Below are positions 1-7,115 of a DNA stretch of 27,286 nt, in pieces. Origin of the DNA: a virus. The stretch is from the IMG/VR virus record IMGVR_UViG_3300040751_003522, positions 1 through 27,286 of that record. One strand, written 5' to 3'. Positions within the stretch are counted from its first letter, which is position 1, and every line of letters begins with the position of its first letter. A program made the position numbers and the translations under genes. The notes under the pieces are model-generated. The model was given only the letters and a program-made list of their open reading frames with translations, searched no databases and was not told where the DNA came from.

Positions 1-86
1 GAGGTTATACTTGGGCTAGAGATAAACAAGGTAATCCATACAAGATAGCATTAGATCCTAACGATCCAGGAGGAGAACATGAATAA
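1..86 (+). CDS. 3' end of an unidentified protein (partial)
   Basis: An open frame enters from the left edge (codons begin at base 3) and stops with TAA at 84-86. The visible 27 residues start GYTWARDKQG and end DPNDPGGEHE, an acidic, Gly/Pro-rich tail. Its last codons overlap the next gene, whose ATG lies at 79, and its Gly-Gly-Glu codons provide that gene's Shine-Dalgarno sequence. The two genes are therefore probably translationally coupled. Too little of the protein is present to assign a family. Confidence 0.6.
   Translation, partial: GYTWARDKQGNPYKIALDPNDPGGEHE
68..75 (+). promoter_or_regulatory. strong Shine-Dalgarno for the gene at 79
   Basis: AGGAGGAG lies three bases before the ATG at 79, embedded in the last codons of the upstream gene. 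It supports the start at 79 and shows that this phage uses classical SD initiation inside operons. Confidence 0.7.
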
Positions 87-777
87 AACAAAAAAAGTTA
101 GCAGTAAAAAGAAAAAAGCATTGGTAAAAGCAATCAAAAATCCAATAAGATATTTTAAGTTAGATTTCGCAAGGTACGGAGGTGAGGTGTGTATGGGAAC
201 CATAACATCGGCACAATTTGAATATTGGTACAACAACGACAAGTTCGAACAGTACATGGTAGACATAGATTTCGATGACAAAGAAGCCAACAAGGATGTA
301 CCTAAAGATGCACAGTTCGACAGACCATTTCACGAACAGGATGATATCTGTCATATATCTGGACCAGAGCTAGCGGACGGACAGACCATGACCATAACGG
401 AAATGGACAAAGATGGTAACACCTTAATGGCTGAGGATGGAGGCTTCCTAGAAGATCAAAAGATAGATTTCGCTGACTTTAAAAAGTTGGGAGTCAAAAT
501 CAAATGTGTAGCCGAGCATAACTCAGGCTCAAAGAGCTGTAAGGATAAACATTATGTGTTTGGGCAATACTTCAACAAGGGAGGTTGGTACACAGAAGAT
601 TTAATTAAAACAGGACCAGACGGCATCAACTTTAAGAAAATGAATATTGATTACGAAGATGCAGACGGATTCAAAGTGTTCAGTCAAGTGACGATAGATG
701 GTGTGGACTACTACCTGCAAGAAGACAGCTCAGGCAAAGGTTCTAGTTTCTATGTAATGGAAGGCGATGACGTGTAG
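79..777 (+). CDS. Conserved-looking phage protein of unknown function (232 aa)
   Basis: I do not recognise a characterised family. The protein opens with a Lys-rich basic segment (residues about 3-20, many KKK runs) and is otherwise acidic and hydrophilic, with no signal peptide or membrane segment. A notable stretch around residues 33-60 (YGGEVCMG, then FEYWYNND) and a DDICHISGPEL stretch near residue 90 look like conserved patches. The C-terminal part is rich in Asp, Gly and aromatic residues, suggesting a beta-rich fold. The start at 79 is supported by a strong SD. It overlaps the end of the previous gene and is followed two bases later by the radical SAM gene, so the three form one transcription unit. 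Any functional link to the radical SAM enzyme is only suggested by position. Confidence 0.8.
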   Translation: MNKTKKVSSKKKKALVKAIKNPIRYFKLDFARYGGEVCMGTITSAQFEYWYNNDKFEQYMVDIDFDDKEANKDVPKDAQFDRPFHEQDDICHISGPELADGQTMTITEMDKDGNTLMAEDGGFLEDQKIDFADFKKLGVKIKCVAEHNSGSKSCKDKHYVFGQYFNKGGWYTEDLIKTGPDGINFKKMNIDYEDADGFKVFSQVTIDGVDYYLQEDSSGKGSSFYVMEGDDV

Positions 778-779
778 TC

Positions 780-2165
780 ATGTCTATCGACACCAGTAAA
801 TTTAAAACCAAAGATGGTAAAATATATCCCTGTAAAGAAAATCTAAAACCCACCAAAGATCTATTAGATTCAAAAGGATGTGGGTTCTGTTTAGCAAAAT
901 GGTCGCAGGTGACCATGCACCTTGGTAGTGGACTCAATCACAGTTGTCATCATGTTGGTGCACACAAAATTCCTTTAAATGAATTAGAAAACAATCCTAT
1001 GGCATTGCATAACACTTCGCAAAAGAAACAGATGCGAAAACAAATGTTGAACAATGAGAGACCTAGCGAATGTGACTATTGTTGGAGAATAGAGGACAAT
1101 ACTCAGGAATACAGTGACAGGATTTATAAGAGTTTAGAACCTTGGAGTATGAGAGACATTGAAAAAATCATCAATTCCAGTGGCGATGAAGATGTTTATC
1201 CTAGATATGTTGAAGTAAGTTTTGGAAATGTGTGTAATTTTAAATGCACATACTGTGGACCACCTTTCAGTTCTAAATGGACAGAAGAAATCAAACAACA
1301 CGGTCCTTACAATCTACTTAGATCCAAATACAATGATATCAAGTCGGACAATCAACCTATACCAAATAAGGAAGAAAATCCTTACATTGATGCTTTTTGG
1401 AAATGGTTCCCAGAAGCAGTCAACCATATGAAAGTTTTAAGAATCACAGGAGGAGAACCATTGCTTAATAAAAACACAATGAAAGTGTTACAGTTTATTA
1501 TTGACAATCCTCAACCAGGACTAGAACTTGCCATTAACACCAATGCCTGTGTGCCTCATGAAGTATGGAGTAAATTTGTATCATTGATTGAGATGTTATC
1601 ATCTAACAAATATATCAACAAAGTTAAAGTTTTTGTCAGTGCTGAAAGTGTAAGTGAACAGGCAGAATACAGCAGAGACGGAATTAATTGGAATGAATTT
1701 GTTAGCAATGTAAAAGAATTAATAATGTATGCAGAATGTGAATTAACATTTATGAGTGCTTTCAATGTTTTAAGTTTACCAACCTACATGAAGTTTTTAG
1801 AATTTGTGAACACAATGAAAATTCAAAATCGTGGCAAAGTTGATTTAGACATTGCTTATGTGCGTCATCCAGAGTTTTTAGATATAAGAATTGCCACAGA
1901 CACATTAATAAATCAATATCTCAAACCCTGTGTTGAATATGTGTCAGGTAATCCTAATTTTTCTAATTGGGAACTACAAAAAATCACAAGAATTTTAAAA
2001 GACTGTGAACAAAGATTCAATTCTAATAAACAAGACGATGATATCAGCATAAACAGGTATAGGTTTACACAGTTTGTAAGACAGTATGACAAAAGAAGAA
2101 GTAAGAATTTTTTAGAAATTTTCCCACAGTTGGAAGATTTTTGGAACACTTGTACAAAGAGTTAG
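780..2165 (+). CDS. Radical SAM protein with Cys-rich N-terminal extension
   Basis: This is a radical SAM enzyme. The diagnostic CxxxCxxC motif is CNFKCTYC (Cys152, Cys156, Cys159), which should hold the [4Fe-4S] cluster that cleaves S-adenosylmethionine. The TGGEPLL motif (about residues 223-229) is the usual SAM-contacting GGE strand. Before the core lies an unusual 140-residue segment with CGFC (Cys34, Cys37), a CHH (56-58) and CDYCW (Cys98, Cys101), enough ligands for a further Fe-S cluster or a zinc site. This layout resembles the twitch-type radical SAM proteins annotated in marine T4-like phages, whose substrates are unknown to me. At 461 residues it is a full-length protein with no sign of truncation. 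It begins two bases after the preceding gene without an evident SD, so coupling is likely. The radical SAM assignment is firm; the substrate is unknown. Confidence 0.92.
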   Translation: MSIDTSKFKTKDGKIYPCKENLKPTKDLLDSKGCGFCLAKWSQVTMHLGSGLNHSCHHVGAHKIPLNELENNPMALHNTSQKKQMRKQMLNNERPSECDYCWRIEDNTQEYSDRIYKSLEPWSMRDIEKIINSSGDEDVYPRYVEVSFGNVCNFKCTYCGPPFSSKWTEEIKQHGPYNLLRSKYNDIKSDNQPIPNKEENPYIDAFWKWFPEAVNHMKVLRITGGEPLLNKNTMKVLQFIIDNPQPGLELAINTNACVPHEVWSKFVSLIEMLSSNKYINKVKVFVSAESVSEQAEYSRDGINWNEFVSNVKELIMYAECELTFMSAFNVLSLPTYMKFLEFVNTMKIQNRGKVDLDIAYVRHPEFLDIRIATDTLINQYLKPCVEYVSGNPNFSNWELQKITRILKDCEQRFNSNKQDDDISINRYRFTQFVRQYDKRRSKNFLEIFPQLEDFWNTCTKS

Positions 2166-2189
2166 CATGGAAAATATTATACTTGGCTA

Positions 2190-2195
2190 TATACT
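2190..2195 (+). promoter_or_regulatory. possible -10 element before the gene at 2203
   Basis: TATACT lies seven bases before the ATG at 2203, the same geometry as the stronger promoters in this window. No convincing -35 hexamer is found at the correct distance, so this is weak. Confidence 0.3.
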
Positions 2196-2202
2196 CTAGA
2201 GT

Positions 2203-3045
2203 ATGACCGAAGAAACACAGAATAAAATTACAATTCAACAAAGAATTGAATCTAAATGCCATCAAATAATGGAGCCTGTAGAAATCTGGTTGGACAGGTT
2301 AATAAGTATGCCTGATAGATTTAATCCTGAAACTTTCCAAGTGCTGGACCATTTTAAAAAAGAACAAGTCAAAGGAGCTCATGCAAGAAAAATCTTAGAA
2401 ATGTATGAACCAGAATACAAAGAATATCAAGATGTGTTGACTTTGAGAAAAAAGAATTTGAAGTTCAAAGAAATAAACGACGAAGAAGATAATGATTCAG
2501 AAGAACGACAACTGTTAGAGTCATATGAAGATTGGCCTGATGAATTAATACAAAAAGGCATAAAAGCATACAATAATATATTTGAAGCATGTGATTACAT
2601 GAATAAAGTTGCAATGGCAAACAGAAAAGCACCCAAAAGAAGACCCAAAGATCCTGCCAAGTTGGTGGCAAAATTAAAGTATGCACAAAAGTTTGATGAT
2701 TTGAATATAACCAGTATTGATCCTAAAGAGATAATCAATGCCACCGAGCTGTTTGTGTACAATGTAAAGACCAGAAAGATAGGTTATTACATTGCAAAAA
2801 CAATAGATCCAAGAGGATTGAACAGAGAAGGCACAGGATTAACTGTGAAAGGATCCACAATTAGAGCATTCGACGAAGACAGCAGTGTGCAAAAGACTCT
2901 GAGAAAGCCACAAGAACAAGTCAAACGATTTGCTGAAGCAGGACCAGTGAAGATAAAAGCATTGCTTAAAGAGGTAAAAACCATGGATGTAAAATTAAAT
3001 GGCAGAGTCAACGAACACACTATATTATTAAGAGTCATTAGATAA
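2203..3045 (+). CDS. Unidentified 280-aa phage protein
   Basis: I do not recognise this family. It is hydrophilic and probably cytoplasmic or virion-associated, with no signal peptide or membrane segment. Residues 1-100 are mainly helical in composition and carry an acidic run (about 90-105, EINDEEDNDSEERQ). The middle is basic (RKAPKRRPKDP near 141-151), and the C-terminal half has a GYYIAK..DPRGLNREGTGLTVKGSTI stretch and then Lys-rich helices. The basic linker could bind nucleic acid, but nothing catalytic is visible. A 37-base gap with a possible -10 element separates it from the radical SAM gene, and its TAA stop lies inside the late-promoter box of the next gene. Confidence 0.8.
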   Translation: MTEETQNKITIQQRIESKCHQIMEPVEIWLDRLISMPDRFNPETFQVLDHFKKEQVKGAHARKILEMYEPEYKEYQDVLTLRKKNLKFKEINDEEDNDSEERQLLESYEDWPDELIQKGIKAYNNIFEACDYMNKVAMANRKAPKRRPKDPAKLVAKLKYAQKFDDLNITSIDPKEIINATELFVYNVKTRKIGYYIAKTIDPRGLNREGTGLTVKGSTIRAFDEDSSVQKTLRKPQEQVKRFAEAGPVKIKALLKEVKTMDVKLNGRVNEHTILLRVIR

Positions 3046-3048
3046 ATA
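3041..3048 (+). promoter_or_regulatory. T4-like late promoter box
   Basis: GATAAATA, one base from the T4 late consensus TATAAATA, lies six bases before the ATG at 3055 and contains the TAA stop of the upstream gene. With T4 spacing the transcript would start at about 3054, leaving essentially no leader. Confidence 0.7.
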
Positions 3049-3054
3049 ACGTAT

Positions 3055-3936
3055 ATGAGCGAATCAAACGACATTTTACGTATCAAAGATGGTCTGATTA
3101 GACTGGGCTATGCTATTGAAAATCTTCAAGCACAAGACAGTTCACAAGGCGAATACGTAGGTTTAAACAAAAGCATAGACTGGAAACACACAGATGGTAA
3201 CCATGTGTATGGTAAAGGTCTTCAATGGAGTGGTGACGGTTCAACCAAGGTGTTTAACTATCAAACAAATCCAGCAAGAATTTTTTCAAGTGAAGTTATA
3301 GATTTGCACAGAGATGCACACTATTCAATAGATAACGCACCAGTGTTAACAGCAACATCATTGGGATCAACTGTTAGAAGTTCGAATCTAAGACAGGTTG
3401 GTATTTTGAACGGATTAACTGTTAATGGTGATATCAATTTTGATTCTTTTGTGTTCTACGACAGTGGAATGAGTAGATTGGGAATTGGAACAGATGCCGC
3501 TAATGGTCAATTATCTGTGGCGTCCAACTCAGCAGAATTTGTGGTACAGCCAACAGAAAGATCGGTATCAATAGGAACGTACACATCAAGTGAATTAAAA
3601 ATACTAACAGACAACACAAACAGATTAAAAATCTCAGCAGAAGGCAATATCCAATTAGGTAATCAAGGCGGTTCAGATACTAAAATAAACATGTATGGAA
3701 AAGTAGGTGTTGGTATCACACAAATAGATCCAGAAGTTCAAGTAGATATTGCAGGCGCAATCAAGTTCGCAGGTAGAAAATTTATTGTTTCTGGAGACAT
3801 ACCTACTCAAGGTACGTACACACAAGGAGACACAATTTGGAATTCAAATCCCACACCAGGCAATGTGATGGGTTGGGTTTGCGTTAAAACAGGGTCACCA
3901 GGTGTATGGAAATCTTTCGGAAATATATCAAATTAA
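3055..3936 (+). CDS. Tail-fibre-like virion structural protein (293 aa)
   Basis: A probable fibre or baseplate-decorating protein. The sequence is rich in Gly, Asn, Ser, Thr and Val in alternating patterns typical of beta-structured phage fibres. The middle has fibre-like segments such as GRLGIGTD-type and GVGITQIDPEVQVDI strands (about residues 140-235). The C-terminal 45 residues contain a GWVCV..GSPGVWKSFG module, a pattern I associate with ends of phage tail proteins. There is no signal peptide, membrane helix or enzymatic motif. It follows a late promoter box, as expected for a virion gene. Its final 31 bases overlap the start of the small membrane protein at 3906. The structural role is inferred from composition and context. 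Confidence 0.75.
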   Translation: MSESNDILRIKDGLIRLGYAIENLQAQDSSQGEYVGLNKSIDWKHTDGNHVYGKGLQWSGDGSTKVFNYQTNPARIFSSEVIDLHRDAHYSIDNAPVLTATSLGSTVRSSNLRQVGILNGLTVNGDINFDSFVFYDSGMSRLGIGTDAANGQLSVASNSAEFVVQPTERSVSIGTYTSSELKILTDNTNRLKISAEGNIQLGNQGGSDTKINMYGKVGVGITQIDPEVQVDIAGAIKFAGRKFIVSGDIPTQGTYTQGDTIWNSNPTPGNVMGWVCVKTGSPGVWKSFGNISN

Positions 3937-4232
3937 ATCTAAAAAAACAAGTAACAGTTTGGTCATGGTTGGGACGTGTGGCTCCTCTGACTGCTCTTTT
4001 TGTGATTTGTTTGATGCTATTTTTTGATGTTGACACATGGACAGAAACTGTGTTAATATTAATTGCTATATTGTTCAGCATTACAGCATTCACATGGTGG
4101 TGGTGGGTAATTTATGCAGTGAGAGATATTTTTACAATGTTGAATCAAGCAAACAAAAAATTTACACAAGTTCTTTCCGAAATTAAGCAAATTAAAATTG
4201 AAACAAACAAACTGAAAAGACCTAAAAAATAA
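3906..4232 (+). CDS. Small two-helix membrane protein with WWWW motif
   Basis: A 108-residue protein with a basic N-terminus (residues 1-16), two hydrophobic segments (about 25-42 and 48-70) and a Lys-rich cytoplasmic-type tail that looks helical or coiled (about 75-108). The second segment ends in four consecutive tryptophans (FTWWWWVIYAV), an unusual interfacial anchor. The ATG at 3906 lies 31 bases inside the preceding gene in another frame. It is the only in-frame ATG ahead of the first membrane segment, so the overlap is probably real. No holin or spanin family can be named with confidence, although the size and topology would suit a lysis or membrane-remodelling factor. Confidence 0.75.
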   Translation: MEIFRKYIKLNLKKQVTVWSWLGRVAPLTALFVICLMLFFDVDTWTETVLILIAILFSITAFTWWWWVIYAVRDIFTMLNQANKKFTQVLSEIKQIKIETNKLKRPKK

Positions 4233-4238
4233 ATCATC

Positions 4239-4838
4239 ATGCTAGTAATTGGAAACGGTGAAAGTCGTAAAGATGTCGATATCGATGTTTTGCAAACAAT
4301 TAAAGTTGGATGCAACGCAATAATAAGAGATTATCATGTGCATCATTTAATTTGCTGTGACAAAAAGATGGTGAGTGAAGCAATAACCAACAACAGAATA
4401 TCCAATAAAAATATTTACACTAGATCAGATTGGCAAAATCTTTTTCCTGGTGTCAGCATGGTTCCTGAACTGTGGTATAAATCAGAAGAAAGAATTGATC
4501 AGCCGTGGCATTGGGGCAGTGGTGATTATGCAGTGCTTTTAGCAAGTGAGTTGGCAAAAGGACAAACAATACACTTGATAGGATTTGATCTTTACAGCAC
4601 CGACAGTAACGTAAACAATATCTACAAAGACACTCAAAATTACAACAAGTCTGACAGCAGATCAGTAGATCCTTCATACTGGATATATCACTTGGCTAAA
4701 ATATTTGACCATTACAGTCAAAATCAATACATAATATACCCTAACTTTAAAAACTTACCAAAATCTTGGCAAAACTTTGGCAATGTTTCCACTCAATCTT
4801 TGGATCATTTGGAATCAAACATTAACAATAAGAGTTGA
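4239..4838 (+). CDS. Rossmann-like / putative glycosyltransferase-type protein
   Basis: The N-terminus, a hydrophobic strand followed by GNGESR (residues 2-10), then VGCNAI and HHLICCDKKM, has the layout of the DUF115/sialyltransferase-like nucleotide-sugar binding proteins found in phages and bacteria. A later WHWGSGDYAVLLAS helix and IHLIGFDLY strand (about residues 88-125) fit the second half of such a fold, and an N-N-I-Y-K-D-T-Q-N-Y segment follows. There is no signal peptide. It starts six bases after the membrane protein gene. A role in transferring a sugar to phage DNA, virion or host surface is inference; the substrate is unknown. Confidence 0.6.
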   Translation: MLVIGNGESRKDVDIDVLQTIKVGCNAIIRDYHVHHLICCDKKMVSEAITNNRISNKNIYTRSDWQNLFPGVSMVPELWYKSEERIDQPWHWGSGDYAVLLASELAKGQTIHLIGFDLYSTDSNVNNIYKDTQNYNKSDSRSVDPSYWIYHLAKIFDHYSQNQYIIYPNFKNLPKSWQNFGNVSTQSLDHLESNINNKS

Positions 4839-4863
4839 CATTGACCCTAAATAAGTTTAATAT
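4835..4863 (+). promoter_or_regulatory. sigma70-type promoter for the QueD-like gene
   Basis: A -35 TTGACA (4835-4840) and a -10 TAATAT (4858-4863) are separated by 17 bases. The -10 element ends six bases before the ATG at 4870, so transcription should begin at about the start codon. Confidence 0.75.
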
Positions 4864-4869
4864 AAAGCA

Positions 4870-5316
4870 ATGAAACATTATTCTACAAAAACTTATGGAA
4901 ATGATAGAGGCTTCAGTTGTGCATTCAGACAGCCCAAAGCCACTCACAGTCATTGTTCATTAATACATGGATACAGTTTAGGTTTTAAATTTGTATTCGA
5001 ATCTGCCACACTGGATGATAAAAACTGGGTTTACGACTTTGGAAACTGTAAATGGATTAAAAAATATCTAGAAGAAAAATTTGATCACACACTGGCAATT
5101 GACAAAGCAGATCCTAAATTCGATGATCTTTTTGAATTGAAAAATAAAGGATTAGCAGATGTTGTTGTAATGGACGGAGTAGGTTGTGAAAAATTTGCAG
5201 AACACGTTTACAATTATGTTGCTCCGGAAGTTGCAAAAGGCACAGACAACAGAGTAAAATTGACAAGTGTTGAAGTATTTGAACATGGAGCCAACAGTGC
5301 TATATACAGTGCATGA
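4870..5316 (+). CDS. queD: QueD-like 6-carboxy/6-pyruvoyl-tetrahydropterin synthase, divergent
   Basis: A member of the QueD/PTPS family, which converts dihydroneopterin triphosphate to 6-carboxytetrahydropterin (queuosine and 7-deazaguanine pathway) or to 6-pyruvoyltetrahydropterin. Seen here: the Cys-x3-His-Gly core (Cys29, His33), the Asp-His pair (72-73) and the C-terminal VEVFEHGANSAIY segment with a candidate Glu at 138. Compared with E. coli QueD two of the three zinc histidines are changed: the first aligns with Phe19 and the last with Tyr35. His26 and His28 just before Cys29 could compensate. Other phage and bacterial members share the FRQ...HGY pattern as I recall, so this is likely a subfamily rather than a dead copy. 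It has its own sigma70 promoter and overlaps the next gene by four bases (ATGA). No QueE, QueC or FolE partner is visible here. Confidence 0.85.
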   Translation: MKHYSTKTYGNDRGFSCAFRQPKATHSHCSLIHGYSLGFKFVFESATLDDKNWVYDFGNCKWIKKYLEEKFDHTLAIDKADPKFDDLFELKNKGLADVVVMDGVGCEKFAEHVYNYVAPEVAKGTDNRVKLTSVEVFEHGANSAIYSA

Positions 5317-6020
5317 AGCGATATGTTGTATGTTTAAAACACGGTAACAAATACGGCCCTGAATATGTCAATGTGCTCGCCAACATGGTGGAAAGAAATT
5401 GCACACTTGATTATGAATTTGTTTGTTACACAGAAAATCCACATGGAATAGACACATCTAAAGTAACCATTAGACCTTTGCCAACTGCCTACAGAATAGG
5501 AGGATGGTGGTTCAAGCCTTTGTTGTTCAATCCCGACTTGAATGAAAGAGGCACCATGTTGTACATAGATTTAGACGTGATTATATTCAGAAACATTGAC
5601 AATCTTTTTACTCATCATCAAGATCAATTTATGGTAATCAGAGATTTCAATAGATGGCATCAAAAAGGTTGGAAAAAAATGAATTCATCTGTGGTTAGAT
5701 GGAATGTGGGACAACATCCACAAATATACAAAGACTTTGTGGCAGATGCTCCACAAGTAGCAAGAAGATATCATGGAGATCAAGACTGGTTGTATGCCAA
5801 GGTTAAAAAAGATTATCAATTTTGGCCCGATGATTGGATACAAAGTTACAAGTGGGAGATGCGTGGAAAGCCTCCTTTGACAAGAGATGCTTCGGGATTT
5901 AGAAACTTTGTTTCACCAGGTGTGCCAAAGATTAAACAAGAAACTTCAATTGCTGTATTTCATGGAGATCCTAATCCTAAAATTTGTTGTGATCCTTGGT
6001 GCAAAGAGCACTGGAAATAA
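5313..6020 (+). CDS. GT-A fold glycosyltransferase (DxD motif)
   Basis: A 235-residue glycosyltransferase resembling family 8-like enzymes. The TMLYIDLDVIIF strand (about residues 81-92) carries the DxD metal/nucleotide-sugar motif (Asp86, Asp88). Upstream, GGWWFKP (63-69) matches the conserved helix before the DxD strand. Downstream, SSVVRWNVG, a GDQDWLY helix and a terminal HGDPNPK segment follow the usual order of acceptor and metal-binding elements, with the late His as probable third metal ligand. There is no membrane anchor or signal peptide, so it is probably cytoplasmic. It overlaps the QueD-like gene through ATGA and should share its early promoter. The target may be modified phage DNA, virion protein or host polysaccharide. 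Association with a pterin/deazaguanine enzyme makes base modification thinkable but unproven. Confidence 0.8.
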   Translation: MKRYVVCLKHGNKYGPEYVNVLANMVERNCTLDYEFVCYTENPHGIDTSKVTIRPLPTAYRIGGWWFKPLLFNPDLNERGTMLYIDLDVIIFRNIDNLFTHHQDQFMVIRDFNRWHQKGWKKMNSSVVRWNVGQHPQIYKDFVADAPQVARRYHGDQDWLYAKVKKDYQFWPDDWIQSYKWEMRGKPPLTRDASGFRNFVSPGVPKIKQETSIAVFHGDPNPKICCDPWCKEHWK

Positions 6021-6049
6021 TTGACAACTATCGGAATATATGCTATAAT
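6021..6049 (+). promoter_or_regulatory. consensus sigma70 promoter (extended -10) for uvdE
   Basis: TTGACA (6021-6026), a 17-base spacer ending in TGC, and TATAAT (6044-6049) form a perfect consensus promoter with an extended -10. The ATG at 6055 begins six bases after the -10, where transcription itself should start. Confidence 0.9.
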
Positions 6050-6054
6050 AAAGC

Positions 6055-7101
6055 ATGATTAAACGTATTGGTTTCTGCTGTCAATGGTTCCATCATGACA
6101 GAACTCTTAAAAAGAAACAGTTGGAAGAAATAGAACGTCCAATGAACACCAGAGCAACAACAGTGCGTTGGCTCAACGAACATAAATCAGAAGCAGAAGA
6201 CAAATTGGCGTTTGTGTTCAAACACAACATTGATGGTATCAAAAATTTAATCCTAAAAGTTTCCACACTGCCCAAGAGCAGAAGAATGTGTAGAATTTCG
6301 TCTCCCATATTACCTGTGGCAACACAGGCTGACTGGAGATACTATTGGGACAAACCAGATATTTTAAAATATTGTGAAAAACATTTTGCTGAAGCAGGAG
6401 AGTTGGCTAGAAAGCATGATGTAAAAATTTCATTTCATCCAGGACAATTCACTGTGTTGGCAAGTGAAACACCAGATGTTGTTGAAAGATCAATAGATGA
6501 ATTTGAATATCATGTCAACATGGCAAGATGGATGGGGTTCGGTAAATCATTTCAAGACGGCTGTAAAATTAATGTACACATTTCAGGCAGATTGGGACCG
6601 GATGGCATCAAAAAAGTATTACCTAGACTGTCGCCAGAAGCACGTAATCTTCTCACAATAGAAAATGATGAAATGGGTTGGGGACTGGAATCTTCATTGG
6701 AATTAGAAAAACACTGTGCGTTGGTATTAGACATACATCATCATTGGGTTAGAACAGGAGAATATCTACAAGCCACAGATGACAGAGTGAAAAGAGTTGT
6801 GGACTCATGGAGAGGCACAAGACCTACCATGCACTATTCTTATTCTAGAGATGAATGGTTAACACCTGCTTATTCAAACACAAATGATATGCACAATGAT
6901 TTTCATGATATGGAAACACTATTGAACAAAGGTTGTAAAAAACAAAAATTAAGAGCACACTCAGAACTGTTGCCTAACAAAAAGGTGAATGAATGGGCAC
7001 TTACATTTTTACCTGAATTGGACATACAAGTAGAGGCCAAAATGAAAAATCTTGCCGCAGAACAACTGCACAACCAGGCTGTTGAGTTAGGCATTGTGTA
7101 A
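6055..7101 (+). CDS. uvsE: UV damage endonuclease (UvdE/UvsE family)
   Basis: A TIM-barrel endonuclease that nicks DNA 5' of UV photoproducts and some abasic or oxidised lesions, starting excision repair without UvrABC. Family signatures are seen in order: RIGFCCQ at the N-terminus (4-10), RISSPILP (80-87), SFHPGQF (126-132), NVHISG (173-178), TIENDE (201-206), LDIHHHW (225-231), TMHYSYS (258-264) and RAHSELL near residue 318. The His/Asp/Glu residues in these blocks are the expected metal-site ligands. At 348 residues it is slightly longer than typical bacterial members and is intact. It has the strongest promoter in the window, so early expression is expected, which suits repair of incoming DNA in sunlit water. 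The start follows directly from the promoter geometry; there is no SD. Confidence 0.95.
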   Translation: MIKRIGFCCQWFHHDRTLKKKQLEEIERPMNTRATTVRWLNEHKSEAEDKLAFVFKHNIDGIKNLILKVSTLPKSRRMCRISSPILPVATQADWRYYWDKPDILKYCEKHFAEAGELARKHDVKISFHPGQFTVLASETPDVVERSIDEFEYHVNMARWMGFGKSFQDGCKINVHISGRLGPDGIKKVLPRLSPEARNLLTIENDEMGWGLESSLELEKHCALVLDIHHHWVRTGEYLQATDDRVKRVVDSWRGTRPTMHYSYSRDEWLTPAYSNTNDMHNDFHDMETLLNKGCKKQKLRAHSELLPNKKVNEWALTFLPELDIQVEAKMKNLAAEQLHNQAVELGIV

Positions 7102-7115
7102 CGATAAATATCGTT
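7100..7115 (+). repeat. perfect 7-bp inverted repeat around the SOD late box
   Basis: AACGATA and TATCGTT are exact reverse complements separated by two bases. Together they run from the stop codon of uvsE to the base before the SOD start. The repeat may be an operator for a dimeric regulator or chance symmetry extending the late box. Confidence 0.5.
7103..7110 (+). promoter_or_regulatory. T4-like late promoter box for the SOD gene
   Basis: GATAAATA ends five bases before the ATG at 7116. With T4 late spacing the transcript would start exactly on the ATG. The box sits inside a perfect inverted repeat (7100-7115). Confidence 0.7.
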
